Both the position numbers and the translations under genes were made by a program. From assembly GCA_016647705.1 (NCBI GenBank), contig CM028339.1, positions 16,386,803 through 16,450,802 on the forward strand: a stretch of 64,000 nucleotides of DNA, given 5' to 3'. Positions 47,349 to 58,225 of the stretch are shown here, piece by piece; position 1 is the stretch's first letter; every line of letters starts with the position of its first letter. A model generated the notes under the pieces. It saw only the letters and a list, made by a program, of their open reading frames with translations, was not told the DNA's origin and searched no databases. The DNA comes from Eucommia ulmoides. Taxonomy: Eukaryota; Streptophyta; Magnoliopsida; Garryales; Eucommiaceae.

Positions 47349-47880
47349 TTTTTTTTCTTGTGCAATATATATATATATATAAAGAATAATAATCATCCAA
47401 AGGATATGAGTTGTTTACCAAATAAATATTTATTAAAAACAAAATTACTAAAACAACTAGCGTTTGAAGATTATTACGCGAGACAAGCATCCCGACCTTC
47501 TGAAGGCCAGGATCAACTAGCGTCAAATATATTGTTTTTTAATTTTGATCCCGGCCTTCACAAGGCCGAGATCAAAATCTGAGATTTTTTTTTTTTTAAA
47601 CAAATGATGACCACTGTTTGCTTGACCAGTCAAATGTGTTGTTTGACCGGCCTACTTGCCTGCAAAAGGCAGGCTTTGTTTTTTTTTTTTTTTTGAATAT
47701 GGCCCATTTAAGGCCGGTCAAAGGTTGCATTAGCAGCGTAATTTATGGTAAAATGAGGACCAAACGCCTATATATTATAATACTTCATTTATTTGGAAAC
47801 TACTTCTCTTTTTGTTCAAACGAAATCTTCTTTGTGGTCCCTCTCTCATTTCTCTCTTTTTTCCTTAGAGTTCAAACTTC

Positions 47881-48547
47881 GAGTTATTTACTAAATAAAT
47901 ATCTTTAAAAAACAAAATTACTGACAGCAGGCATGTTTCAACTTATTTACCATGGGCGAGGATCCCGGCCTTTAGAAGGCCGAATTAGATCGAAAATAAT
48001 TATTTTTTATTTTTATTTTTATGTTTTGGCCCAATAAATTTTTAAAATTTTTGACAACTTTGAGTTGATTAAGGATGGTCTATCGATATTTTAAATAAAT
48101 CTATTTTTTTTTTGCATAAATTACGTTCAAAATACTCTATAATACTTTTTACAACACTAAAGACGGACAAATGGATGAATTTTAAAAAATCGCCAAAGTT
48201 GACCAGATGAACTGTTTCGATAACGACGGAATTTTTTTCGGCAATTTAAAATTAATAAAAGATTGCATGTCCATAACAGAAATGAATCAAATTTTTTATA
48301 TATAAATTATGTTCATAACACTACATAACAAAACTTATAACACTAAAAACGGACTAGTGAATAATTTTTAAATAATCGTCAAAGTTGGTCGGATAAGTTG
48401 TTTCGATGACGATGCAGTTTTTTTGAAAATTTTGAGTTAACAAAAAATAGTCGTTTATCCGTAACAGAAATGAACCTAATTTTTTTGTATACAAACTACG
48501 TTCATACTGCTAAATAATAAAATCGAAAACACCAAAAACGGATAAAG
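47881..48547 (+). repeat. Left arm of the foldback element
   Basis: Three tandem units with anchors near 48053, 48241 and 48428 (GACAACTTTGAG / GGCAATTTAAAA / GAAAATTTTGAG) and CGCCAAAGTT at 48191 against CGTCAAAGTT at 48377, giving a 186-bp spacing. It is inverted relative to 49003-49746. Confidence 0.88.
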
Positions 48548-49002
48548 AAATATATGGTGTTAAGATAAGAGAAAACTTATGTAAGATAATAGAAAAAGTT
48601 TGGATAGATATAATTTTGCGCTCGGTGGTTCGTTTGGGGCGATTTTTTTTTAATTTTATTTCAGGTATTTTTTCGAGATCTAGGCGTGACAAACAGCCAT
48701 AGGCGGTTTGGTCGAGTATTTTTTCAAATAAAATCCGTTTTCACCTTTAATTTTGGATTCGAAGTATTAGGTAACTAAATTTGTAATTTTCGTCGCGAGC
48801 ATGCATCTTGTACTGTTGGTAAAATTGAAATCTTCAAAAGCTAGAGTAATGACTCTAATCAGACCCAACTTTCAAAGAAAAATCGCCCTCAACGGACAAA
48901 CGAACTCAAAGTTATGTCCATCCAATTTTTGAAGAACAATATAGTATTTTTGAAACATTGAAGAACAATAAAATGTTGTAGCAATAACCATTATTTAAAA
49001 AT

Positions 49003-49746
49003 TATTCACTAATCCGTTTTTGGTATTCTCGATTTTATTACTTAGCGTTATGAACATAGTTTGTATATAAAAAAAATCAGGTTTATTTCTATTACAGATA
49101 GACGACCATTTTTTGTTAACTCAAAGTTCTCAAAAAAACTGCATCGTCATCGAAACAACTCATCCGACCAACTTTGACGATTATTTAAAAATTATTCACT
49201 AGTCTGTTTTTAGTGTTCTAAATTTTGTTATATAGTGTTATGAACATAATTTATATACAAAAAATTTGGTTCATTTCTGTTACGGACATGCAATCTTTTG
49301 TTAATTTTAAATTGCCGAAAAAAATTATGTCGTTATCGAAACAGCTCATCTGGTTAACTTTGACGATTTTTTAAAATTCATCCACTTATCTATTTTAATG
49401 TTGTAAAAAATATTATGGAGTGTTTTGAACGTAATTTATGCACAAAAAAATTAAATTTATTTAAAACATCAATAGATCACCGTTAATCAATTCAAAGTTG
49501 CCGAAAATTTCAAAAATTTATTAGGCCAAAGCATAAACATTAAAATAAATAAATAAATAAAATAATAATAATAATAATAATTTGATCCCGGCCTTCACAA
49601 GGCCGGGATCAAGAAAATAAAAAAATAAAATTATTTTCAATTTAATCCCGGCTTTCATAAGTTTGGGATCCTCGGCTAAATAAGTTGAAACATGCCTTGT
49701 GTCATTTTGTATTGTTTTTAAAAAATATTTATTTAGGAAACAACTC
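49003..49746 (-). repeat. Right arm of the foldback element
   Basis: Reverse complement of the left arm with moderate divergence. It contains the perfect palindrome TTGATCCCGGCCTT-CAC-AAGGCCGGGATCAA at about 49580-49610 and an AATAAT microsatellite beside it. Confidence 0.88.
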
Positions 49747-50019
49747 CAAACGATATTATGTGGCAGAAAGAGGAGTCCAGTCTAATTGTAGCTAGAATTC
49801 CTTTTCCAAATGGCAATTGGAGAAAATTGGGAATCGGAAGCAGGTGTAGCGCTCGTATGAATCGTATGAATTAGGGTTTGTTTTGATCTCTCTTTCTCCT
49901 CAAAAATCACATATTACATGTTATATATTTCTTGATCTCCACATGCAGATGAACAATTGAGCATATAGCGTTCAATCGGTTTCGATACGTATAGGTTTTC
50001 TAGGGTTTGAAATCGATCA
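49747..50019 (+). promoter_or_regulatory. CSP gene promoter and 5'UTR region
   Basis: 273 bases between the foldback element and the CSP start codon. A TATA-like TTATATATTT lies at 49921-49930, with CTCTCTTTCTCC just upstream. The following leader has TAGGGTTTG motifs (49873 and 50001), common around plant 5'UTRs. The exact start is not shown by the sequence. Confidence 0.45.
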
Positions 50020-51195
50020 ATGGCGGAGGAGAGTAACAGATCTAGAGGCGTTGTGGTCCGATTCAGCTACCAGAATGGCTACGGATTTATCAAACCGCTC
50101 GATGGAGGGGAAGATCTGTTCGTCCACCAGTCGGCGATCAAAGCCAACGGCTTTCGTACCTTGCGCGAAGGTCAGTCGGTTGAGTTCTCGGTTACCATGG
50201 AGGGTGACAAAACCAGAGTGGTGGATGTCACCGGTCCCAACGGAGCTCCGATTGAGGGGAGCGGTAGCGACAGTTATGGTAGCCGCGGTGGTTATGGGCT
50301 CAATAGGGGCGGCGTGAGGAATGGGGATGGATACAATCGAAGGTCCAGCGGCGGTGAGTGCTATAACTGTGGAAATATTGGGCATTTGGCGAGAGAGTGC
50401 AATTGGAACGGTGGTGGTGGTGGTGTTGACGGCGGTGGACGTAACAGCAGTGGAGATGGATGCTATAACTGTGGGAAGGTGGGTCACTTGGCGAGGGATT
50501 GTGACTGGAATGGTGTTAATGTTCGTATCGAGGGGGGTGGTGGTGGTGTTGACGGCGGTGGACGTAACAGCGGTGGAGATGGATGCTATAACTGTGGGAA
50601 GGCGGGTCACTTGGCAAGGGATTGTGACTGGAATGGTGGTAATGTTCATATTGAGGGGGGTGGTGGTGGTGGTGGTGGTGGTGGTGGTGGTGGTGGGTCT
50701 TGCTTTAGTTGTGGTGGGTATGGGCATTTGGCAAGAGAATGTCCACGCAGCCGTGGTGTAGTTGTTGGTGGTGGTGGTAGTGGTTGTTTCAAATGCGGAG
50801 AGCAGGGTCACATGGCTAGAGATTGTTCTAACGGAGATGAAAGAGGTGGCCGTGGTGGTTTTGGGGAGTTTGGCCGCAGATACAGTGGCGGTGGCAGTGG
50901 TGGTGGTGGAGGAGGTTGTTTTAAATGTGGGGAGCCAGGCCACATGGCAAGGGATTGTTCTCTTGAAGATGAAAGAGGTGGTGCCCGTGGTGGTTTTGGG
51001 AGGTTTGGTGGCGGGGATGGCAGTGGCTGTTTTAAATGCGGGGAGCAGGGTCACATGGCTAGGGATTGTCCCACCGGTGGTGAAAGAGGTGGTGGGCGTG
51101 GTGGTTTTGGGAGGTTTGGTGGCGGAGATGCTGGTGGAAGAAACTGCTACCACTGTGGACAGCCAGGGCATATTGCCAGGGACTGCTCTGGTTAA
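50020..51195 (+). CDS. Cold-shock-domain protein with eight CCHC zinc knuckles (GRP2/CSP family)
   Basis: An intact 391-residue frame. Residues 9-72 form a cold shock domain with RNP1-like NGYGFIKP (19-26) and RNP2-like DLFVHQ (32-37). A Gly-rich region carries eight CX2CX4HX4C knuckles at 114-127, 148-161, 189-202, 228-241, 256-269, 300-313, 337-350 and 376-389, separated by Gly/Arg (RGG-like) linkers. Plant relatives (AtCSP1, AtCSP3) have seven knuckles and act as nucleic-acid chaperones that melt RNA structure, in nucleus and cytoplasm, in cold tolerance; the same role is inferred here. The start is the ATG in ATCAATGGCGG; no internal intron is needed. Knuckles 2 and 3 come from a 123-bp duplication. 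The Trp usual before the first Phe of the domain (KWF) is Arg (VRF). This is the only intact gene in the window. Confidence 0.96.
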   Translation: MAEESNRSRGVVVRFSYQNGYGFIKPLDGGEDLFVHQSAIKANGFRTLREGQSVEFSVTMEGDKTRVVDVTGPNGAPIEGSGSDSYGSRGGYGLNRGGVRNGDGYNRRSSGGECYNCGNIGHLARECNWNGGGGGVDGGGRNSSGDGCYNCGKVGHLARDCDWNGVNVRIEGGGGGVDGGGRNSGGDGCYNCGKAGHLARDCDWNGGNVHIEGGGGGGGGGGGGGGSCFSCGGYGHLARECPRSRGVVVGGGGSGCFKCGEQGHMARDCSNGDERGGRGGFGEFGRRYSGGGSGGGGGGCFKCGEPGHMARDCSLEDERGGARGGFGRFGGGDGSGCFKCGEQGHMARDCPTGGERGGGRGGFGRFGGGDAGGRNCYHCGQPGHIARDCSG

Positions 51196-51420
51196 ACAAA
51201 AGAAAAACTTGGTAAAAACCTGACATAACTTTGCATTTTTTGTGATGATTTTTCTTTATTTGCCTTATGACAAGGCTGCCTACCTAAATGTCTAAATTTG
51301 CAGTTTGTTTTGTGTTTTGAGAATTGGAATTACCTTTACACTGTGTTTATCTCATGAAGAACGCTTGATTCTTTCATTTGTTAATTAATCAAACATATTT
51401 ACCAAGAAATACGTAGGGTG
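51196..51420 (+). other. Probable CSP 3'UTR
   Basis: T-rich, non-coding, following the TAA. No clear AATAAA; TTAATTAATCAAA (51381) is a possible plant-type poly(A) upstream element. Confidence 0.4.
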
Positions 51421-53993
51421 GTCTTGCGCCTCTCTCAACTAATGAGGTGAGACATTTCTACACACTTATAACCTGACTACTATTTCTTCCACATCCAATG
51501 TGAGAGAAACCCAACAATCTCTCCCTCACACATCGGGCCTTTGGGCGGTTAATGCTCGACCAGTCTCTCATTTTGTGGCTATTAGAATAAATTTAGCTCA
51601 TGAGTTAAGGTTTTACCTCATACATATAATCTGATTGTCAGCCCCTTCCACATTTAATGCGGGATAAATCCGACAAAATATTTGTGTTTTTAGGCTGTCT
51701 CAACTTGTGTGATCGTATTTTGTCATGAAAAAGCATATCTTGTCAAAAGATCATTATTTTGCATGTTTTTAGTTATGAGTGTATGCATTTGGATCATTTT
51801 TTTTTATGTTACCTCTGTTTTATAAACATGATATAAAACCTCATGCCCTTTCTAATTAGATGCTTAGATGGTTCGAATCACTAGTGTGCGAAAGTGTTTT
51901 TACAGATAAATCCAGAGTATTTGAAATTATCGTGTTGTTTTGTTATTAATTGTTGGGTTAGTAGGCAGGACTGTAAACGAGCCAGAAGTAGTAGACATGC
52001 AAGTTTGTTTATTTATTGAGTTTGAAACTAACCGAGCTTGAGCCGAGCTCTGCATAACACACGCATATATACACACACTATATATATGTGTGTGTATAAT
52101 TTATTTGCGAATATTGGAGTCTGTATTTGAGCCTTATTGCCAACCTCGAGGAATTATATAATCCTTTTGAGTCTAGTACATAGCTATAGGGAAGCGGAAG
52201 AAAGCTGATTTGGACTAGTTTTTGCCCCTTCTCGTCACTGAAAGGTTAGTATTTTTATTAATCAAGTTGCATACATTTTTATATCTATTTTTATGATATT
52301 ATGTATAGGATGATCATGATTTCTTAAATGTAAAGAGTTGTGAGAACATCTCAACTCCTCAATGCTTTGTTTGGATGGAGGGAAGGAGGTGAAAGAGAAT
52401 TGTCTCTCTCTCTTGGGATATAGTAAAACATAAGAAAGAAGTAGCTAATAAAATACACTTGCACAAAAGTAAAATGATAATTTGAAATAGGGGTTTTGAC
52501 AGCTTGAAGTTGATATAAACTTTCCTTTCAGATTGGAAGGATTCAACTTCCTTCTATTTTTTTTTCCTTTTTATAGCCCAATTTTATTTATTTATTTATT
52601 TATTATTTATTTATTTTTTAGGGGGGGTTGAGTCTACGTGGCTCAAAATACTTTAGCCAATGTATTAGTAATAGCTTACCTGATACTTTATATATCATAC
52701 AATTTTTTTTAATATTTTTTTATGTGGAATCTCACAATATTCCTCACTTAAAAACGTTGACATCTTCGTTGCGTTAGCCAGTTTGCCCCCTTGGTTGATA
52801 TTGTAGACAGAAACACATAAGGGGAGACAAAGCAGTTTATAAGCATATACATGGTACCTACTTCGGGGCGTCTATCCCACTCCGGAATCTTTACTCTTTT
52901 ATTTATACCACCACGGTGTTGTTCCCAAATTAGGATTAGCTCCGATACTTTTTGTAATATCCTATGTAGCTCACTGGCCTAATACTTTTTGGAGTGAGTC
53001 TATGTTGTCCAAAATATTTAAGCCAAATTATCAGTAACCAACGTTATATTTTATATATTAGACAATCTTTTTTTAATAAGTGGAATCTCACGCACCTCCT
53101 CCCAAAGTTCCCTCGATCCAAACAAAGTGCAAGTGGCAATTACACCATAGGGGTGTTTCCCTTCAGGGTCATATGGTTTTATTCGGTTTTTCATTATTTT
53201 AGATACAAGTAACTAGGTGTTTTCTTTTTCTTTTTCTATTTTTTGAAATTATTTTGTTTATTTATTTGTGAAATTGTGAAACGTGAGCCGGACAAAAAGA
53301 AAGTGTTGTCTAAATTATTTTATTTTATGAATTATTTTATTTTAATGAATTGGTTTGTATAGTTTTTATTTAATTTTGAATTAATTAAATTTACATTTGA
53401 AATGTTTGAAGAATGAAACTTACAAATATTTCAATTTAGCTAAATTTTAAGTGTATTTTGCTTCAATCACAAGCGAAAGAAGCGAAAGTAACATGTGAGG
53501 TAGAATTAAAATGGTTTGTAAACAACTTTGTTTTTAATTGTTACAATCTACAGCAATTTAAATTTCTTAATTCACTCTTAAAAACGCATTGAAAGGGGAG
53601 GATTACCCGTAGACTTATATATAACTCAGGATCAGATAACACAAGCAATGTGGGATTCAACATGTCCTCTCACATGCAAGGTGGACTTTGACAGATAATA
53701 CTACAAACGGATATCGAGGAACCCCAACATCAATGTGGGATTCAACACGTCCCTTCAAGTGCAAGGTGGACTTTGACAAATCATTGTCAATGAATATCGA
53801 GGAGGCCAACATTAATTTGGGGTTCAACAGACCCAACATTAGACTTAAAGGTTGGCTTTGATACCATATATCAACTCATAGGGCCTAATTTATTTTTAAA
53901 AGACACATTGAAAGAGGAGGATTATATATAGGTTTGGATTAGGTAACACAAGCGATGTGAAATTTAACACAATTAAATATTAAAAGAAAAGGT
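51421..53993. other. Intergenic region with short repeats, no gene
   Basis: Contains a duplicated segment of plant intergenic type (TTATAACCTGACTAC..TTCCACATCCAATG at 51468 and its relative ATATAATCTGATTGTC..TTCCACATTTAATG at 51625). It also has a TA/CA palindromic microsatellite (52056-52099), a TTTA-type repeat (52580-52618) and two direct copies of a 110-bp block (52640-52745 and 53000-53095, GTGGAATCTCAC). At 53640-53860 lie two to three tandem copies of CAATGTGGGATTCAACA..GCAAGGTGGACTTTGACA. No coding potential recognised. Confidence 0.7.
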
Positions 53994-54473
53994 TATATTT
54001 TTGGTCCCTAAAGTGTGGGACCGTGGGTGGGTGCCTAGGTGGATCTTTAGGTTTATCAAATTACACACTTTATGTCTTAAATTTTACGTTTGTTTTAGTC
54101 CTGCAAAATTGAAGATGATATTGATGATTTTCAGTAGAAAATGGGTTCTATTCAGCACGTGACTATCTAATGCGAATAATTTTATTATTTCATCACCCTC
54201 TACCCTCTAAACCTAAAATATTTATCTTAACAACGATTGGTCTAAAGAATAAGAGAGATAAAACCTTAATCTTTGTTACGTAAAATTTGGAGGAAATGTC
54301 TTAGGACAAACCCTTACAATGTTTTCAAAGGAAATGTCTTAGGACAAACCTTTACAATGTTTTCAATTTTACAAGATTGAAACAAATGTGGAATTTGAGG
54401 GATTAAATTTACAATTTGATAAATCTTTGGGTCTACAAATATACCCACCCCATACTTTAGGGATGAAAATATA
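53994..54473. mobile_element. Palindromic MITE, copy 2
   Basis: 480 bp, ends TATATTTTTGGTCCCTAAAG and CTTTAGGGATGAAAATATA, with near-palindromic halves and an internal 40-bp duplication (GGAAATGTCTTAGGACAAACC at 54291 and 54329). Same family as 46901-47348. Confidence 0.82.
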
Positions 54474-55213
54474 ATGTTTTCAATATTAAAATATAACAAT
54501 TCATAATTTGATAAATAAAAAAATAGTGCAATTTGCAAATTAAAGCCAAACCAAATTACCCTAATGTTCTCTCTTTTTTTTTTTCTTTTTTTTTTTCATT
54601 CTCAAAAATTATTTTTAAAAATTTCGCGAAAAAAACATAATTATTTTTTTATTTATGTTCTAAATTTTTTTGAAGATAACACAACCAACAAAAGGACAAT
54701 TAAGATTCATTTAATATTTTCATTATCATTCTTTTTTATTATTATTTCCAAAAGAATTGGACAAAAAGCCCAAAAAATATCAGAAAAAAATATCCTCTCT
54801 TTTTAATCCAAATTTATCTTTATTTTTGTTCATTGTATTATTGAAAACAAAAACAAAAAATAAAGAACAAAACATAGGGGAAGAAAAAGTCAAAAGCCCA
54901 CTTGTTGGACGTTTCTTTGTGTCCTAGGTTTTCATCATATTCATTTGGCCAAGTTGTTTAGAAAATATATGTTTTTTCATCATTGTCAGAACAAATTGAC
55001 ATTGATTTTTCTCGAATAAAATAATAATATATCGAAATATTGGAGAATTATGGGCAACCCCCCAAAACTAGGCATCCCATTCGTCTCAACTTAACTTGGA
55101 TGGCCCCAGTTGCAACTGGGCTGTTTTTATCTTCTCTTCAAATTTTCTTAATTCAAAAAATAAGTTTATACTTCAATCAAGGGAAGATTATTATTATTAT
55201 AATATATATATTT
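54474..55213. other. AT-rich intergenic stretch, no gene
   Basis: Low-complexity T and A runs. No coding, RNA or repeat structure recognised. Confidence 0.6.
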
Positions 55214-55610
55214 TAGATTTATTCGATTATACATTTGATTTTTTCAAATTTCGTATTTGTTTCAATTTCGTAAAATTTAAAAAGGACGTTAATGATTTTG
55301 AATGACAAATAAATTATACTTAACATATAATTTTTTAATGAGGATATTTCATCATTCATCACTCCATTAAATCTAAAACATTTTTTTCGAATATCTATCC
55401 AGATTTCTCTCTCATTTCTTTAGCTGAATTGTTGTTAGAGAAAGACTTAGAATTTTTTTTTTAGATTTATTGAAGTGATGAAATAATGAAAATATATCAT
55501 TAGAAAAATATGTCAGAATAATTCATTTTTCATGCAAAATCATCAACAATATTTTTTATTTTACGAGATTAAAATAACTTTTAATAAATTTCAAATTTCA
55601 CATAAAACAG
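55214..55610. mobile_element. Palindromic MITE, copy 3 (ends decayed)
   Basis: The two halves are inverted copies (TTTCGTAAAATTTAAAAAGGAC against TTTTACGAGATTAAAAT). Internal wording matches the MITEs at 46901 and 53994 (GATTTTGAATGACAAATAAA, GAGGATATTTCATCATTCATC). The TATATTTTTGGTCC ends are lost. Confidence 0.65.
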
Positions 55611-55741
55611 TTATAATTTTCTCTTCAAAACAAAGAAGAGGAGGTGCATGTATATACATACCGTCACATTCATTGTACTTGTATGTATGTATAGTTGTAT
55701 TTTTATCCTTCTCTATCAATTCATTGTAGTGGGAAAGAAAG

Positions 55742-57043
55742 GGTTAATACCACTTACACCCTCTTGACTATTAACTGAAACCACAAGAATCCCCTCAATT
55801 TTAAAAATTACATAAAACACCTTTTAAACTATTTGGTCAAGAGATACTGAGATCCCCTATTTATTTTTTATTTTGAAAATGCCTTTTGAAAGTCAAATTT
55901 TTAATTTTTTGACCAAGCTGATCATTTCTTCTCAAGCTAAATGACTATATTACCCTTATCATGACCAAATAATTCTTGTAAATAGAGGGTTCAAAATAAA
56001 ATAATAAAATTTTAGGGGTACATATTGTAAATAGAGGATTGTTGTTTTGGCCTTTCCCTTTTCCCAGCCCCAAATCGACCACCAGACATCCTCCTCCCAC
56101 CAACTCGCCTGGGAGATCGAAGAACACCACCATTGCCGAACACCTCCACCGCCGAACAATACCGCTGAACGCCAACATCGCCGAACACGACGTCACCACC
56201 ATCGCCGAACACCAACATCACCGAACACCACAACACGCCTCACAGCTCCTCGGAGATCGAAGAATCGAAATTCCGATTGCACGAGGAGGACGGCAAATGG
56301 TTCATTTTCCCCACCAAATCCCAAACCTTAGCTGGAAAATGGTTTGAAATCTTCTCTCTCTCTCTTTTCCTCTTAGATCTGGAGAAAGGAGATTTTAATT
56401 TCAATGGTGGGTTTTGTTTTAGGGTTTAGATTTGCGGTTTGTTTTTACTTGAAGAAGATGAAGATTGATTCACTTTTTCTCCCTCTCTCTTAATCGACGA
56501 TGCTCTGCTAGAGGTTGATCGAAGATGATTGAGGTTAATCGGAGATGATGTTACTTGATCCCTTCATCAACAAGCAGAATCCATACGCGTCGGCCTCCTC
56601 GTCTTTCTCATTGCCTTCTCTACCGGCGGCGATCTCTTCTTTTGGGAGCTCTAGGGTTTCTAGATCGTCGGTGATGGCGGGAACTAAATGATTATCTGTT
56701 GGGGTTTGGGTTTCCGGGGAATTGGATCTTCCGATTGTGGGATTTCTTCAAAGGCGAAAGGTATGATGCTCAATTTTGAGTTCTCTTCTGTGTTGTGGAT
56801 CTTCCGATTGTGGGATTTCTTCAAACCCAATTCGTCCCTCATCAAGAAAACCTCAGATCTGAGCAAATTAGGCTCCCGCAAGAACAAAACAACCAACCAA
56901 GTCCGTTCAATCGGAGAAAGCGAACTCAAATCCAGAAATCCAGATAAGAATCAGGAGAATTTCGTTGCGTTGCGATGTTGTGTGGTGGTCGGGTGTGGTG
57001 GTGTTCGGTGGTGCAGACTGCAGAGGCAAAGAAGAAGAAGAGC

Positions 57044-57100
<57 letters not shown>

Positions 57101-57243
57101 TTGGTGATAGATCATATTATAAAACTATTGATTTACGAGTCTTGGAATAGTGATTTTTTAACATGATGTGACATCTCAATAAGATTTTTAAAAAAATAAG
57201 TTTAGGGCAAGTTGGTAATTGCACAATTCATATTATTTTATAA

Positions 57244-57276
<33 letters not shown>

Positions 57277-57455
57277 TTTTTTTATTTTTTTTTTTTATTT
57301 TTTTGTTTTTTGTTTTTATGTCAAGGTTAGTGAGAAAAAAATGGACAATTCATTACAAAAATTCCGGCAGGGAGTCGTCATGATGGTTTTGAAAATTAGG
57401 ACAATGTATTTAGAATATTATTATAATTGAAGGGGGGGTGTAAGTGATATTAACC
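55742..57455. mobile_element. Putative non-autonomous TIR element with GC-rich cargo
   Basis: Left end GGTTAATACCACTTACACCC and right end GGGTGTAAGTGATATTAACC are inverted repeats of 20 bp with one mismatch, 1714 bp apart. Inside lie AT-rich subterminal regions around a GC-rich block (56065-56340) of repeated GCCGAACACC-type units. A leader-like CT-rich stretch (56350-56380), a perfect 30-bp direct duplication (56723 and 56796) and a 51-base A tract (57047-57097) follow. No transposase. No clear target duplication could be chosen in the purine-rich flanks. It may be a Pack-type element carrying captured gene 5' sequence. Confidence 0.6.
57047..57097 (+). repeat. Homopolymer A tract, 51 bases
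   Basis: Uninterrupted A run after GAAGAAGAAGAGCATT. It may mark the tail of a retroposed sequence or slippage. It creates an artefactual poly-Lys frame. Confidence 0.95.
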
Positions 57456-58225
57456 AGAAAAAGAGAAGAGAAGAGAGGAGGGTCACACTTAATGTGGGAC
57501 CAACATGACATGGGCGAACATCAACCGAAAAGGGCTCCTATAGTAAAACCATCCTTTCACATCCTCCACTTGACCCCTCCATAATTACTAAATCTTCAAC
57601 CGCAATAGCTGTTTTAAATAAGTCAAAATAGTAATAATTCACCTTATAAATGGTCCTTTATTTCAACTGCTCTAAAAAATTTAGAATTAATACAGAAAAA
57701 TATTTTTGGTAAACAAATTTCTATTCACAAATTTTTTGGATAATTTGACATAGTTCCAAATTTTTTTAAGAATATATAAAAAAATATATATTGATTCCTA
57801 TTCAGCCCTACAAAATTATTCTCAATATTATCTTGCGAGCCACCACTATCCCAGCCACCATACATTTAAAGAAAAAATAAAAAAGAATAAATGTTGCAAC
57901 TAAATGTGCTTTTTATTTATGTCATAAATTAAAAAATAAAAAATAAAATAAAAAATTAGGACAATAGTCATTACCAAACATATTTCTATCCCCGGAATAC
58001 TCTAGAACGAAAATAGAATTTTCATCCTAATTTACTGAAGTAGAAAAAAAAAAAAAAAAAACCAGAAACACTAACCAAAAGCCACCTAATGTGCCAAATA
58101 CTATTCCCTATATTAGCTAAAACCATTTTTTAAGTTATTATTTGCTAAAAATAATAACTAAAAATTTAAAATAGAAAGGTTGTCAAAGATGCTCTACCTA
58201 ACTATCCTACTTTAGCCCTATAGAC
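57456..58225. other. AT-rich intergenic stretch, no gene
   Basis: A short purine-rich part (57456-57480), otherwise AT-rich non-coding sequence. Nothing recognised. Confidence 0.55.

Larger units (their letters stand above)
47408..49746. mobile_element. Mutator-like foldback element with inverted repeat arrays
   Basis: Terminal repeats start GAGTTGTTTACC (left) and end GGAAACAACTC (right). Flanks CAAAGGATAT (47398-47407) and CAAACGATAT (49747-49756) form a 9-10 bp target duplication with one mismatch, the size expected of Mutator-like elements. Arms 47881-48547 and about 49003-49746 are inverted copies of each other around a 455-bp unique core. Each arm holds about three tandem units of 186-188 bp. 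A second, nested copy of the left terminus is at 47881. No transposase gene. Confidence 0.85.

Noticed and set aside
50017-51171. Long minus-strand Thr/Pro-rich frame and two other plus-strand frames over the CSP gene
   Set aside because: They are shadows of the Gly-rich GGN codons of the real gene; no domain and no own start context.
56688-57166. Plus-strand frame ending in poly-Lys
   Set aside because: The tail is the 51-base A tract; the upstream part lies in a TIR element and matches no family.
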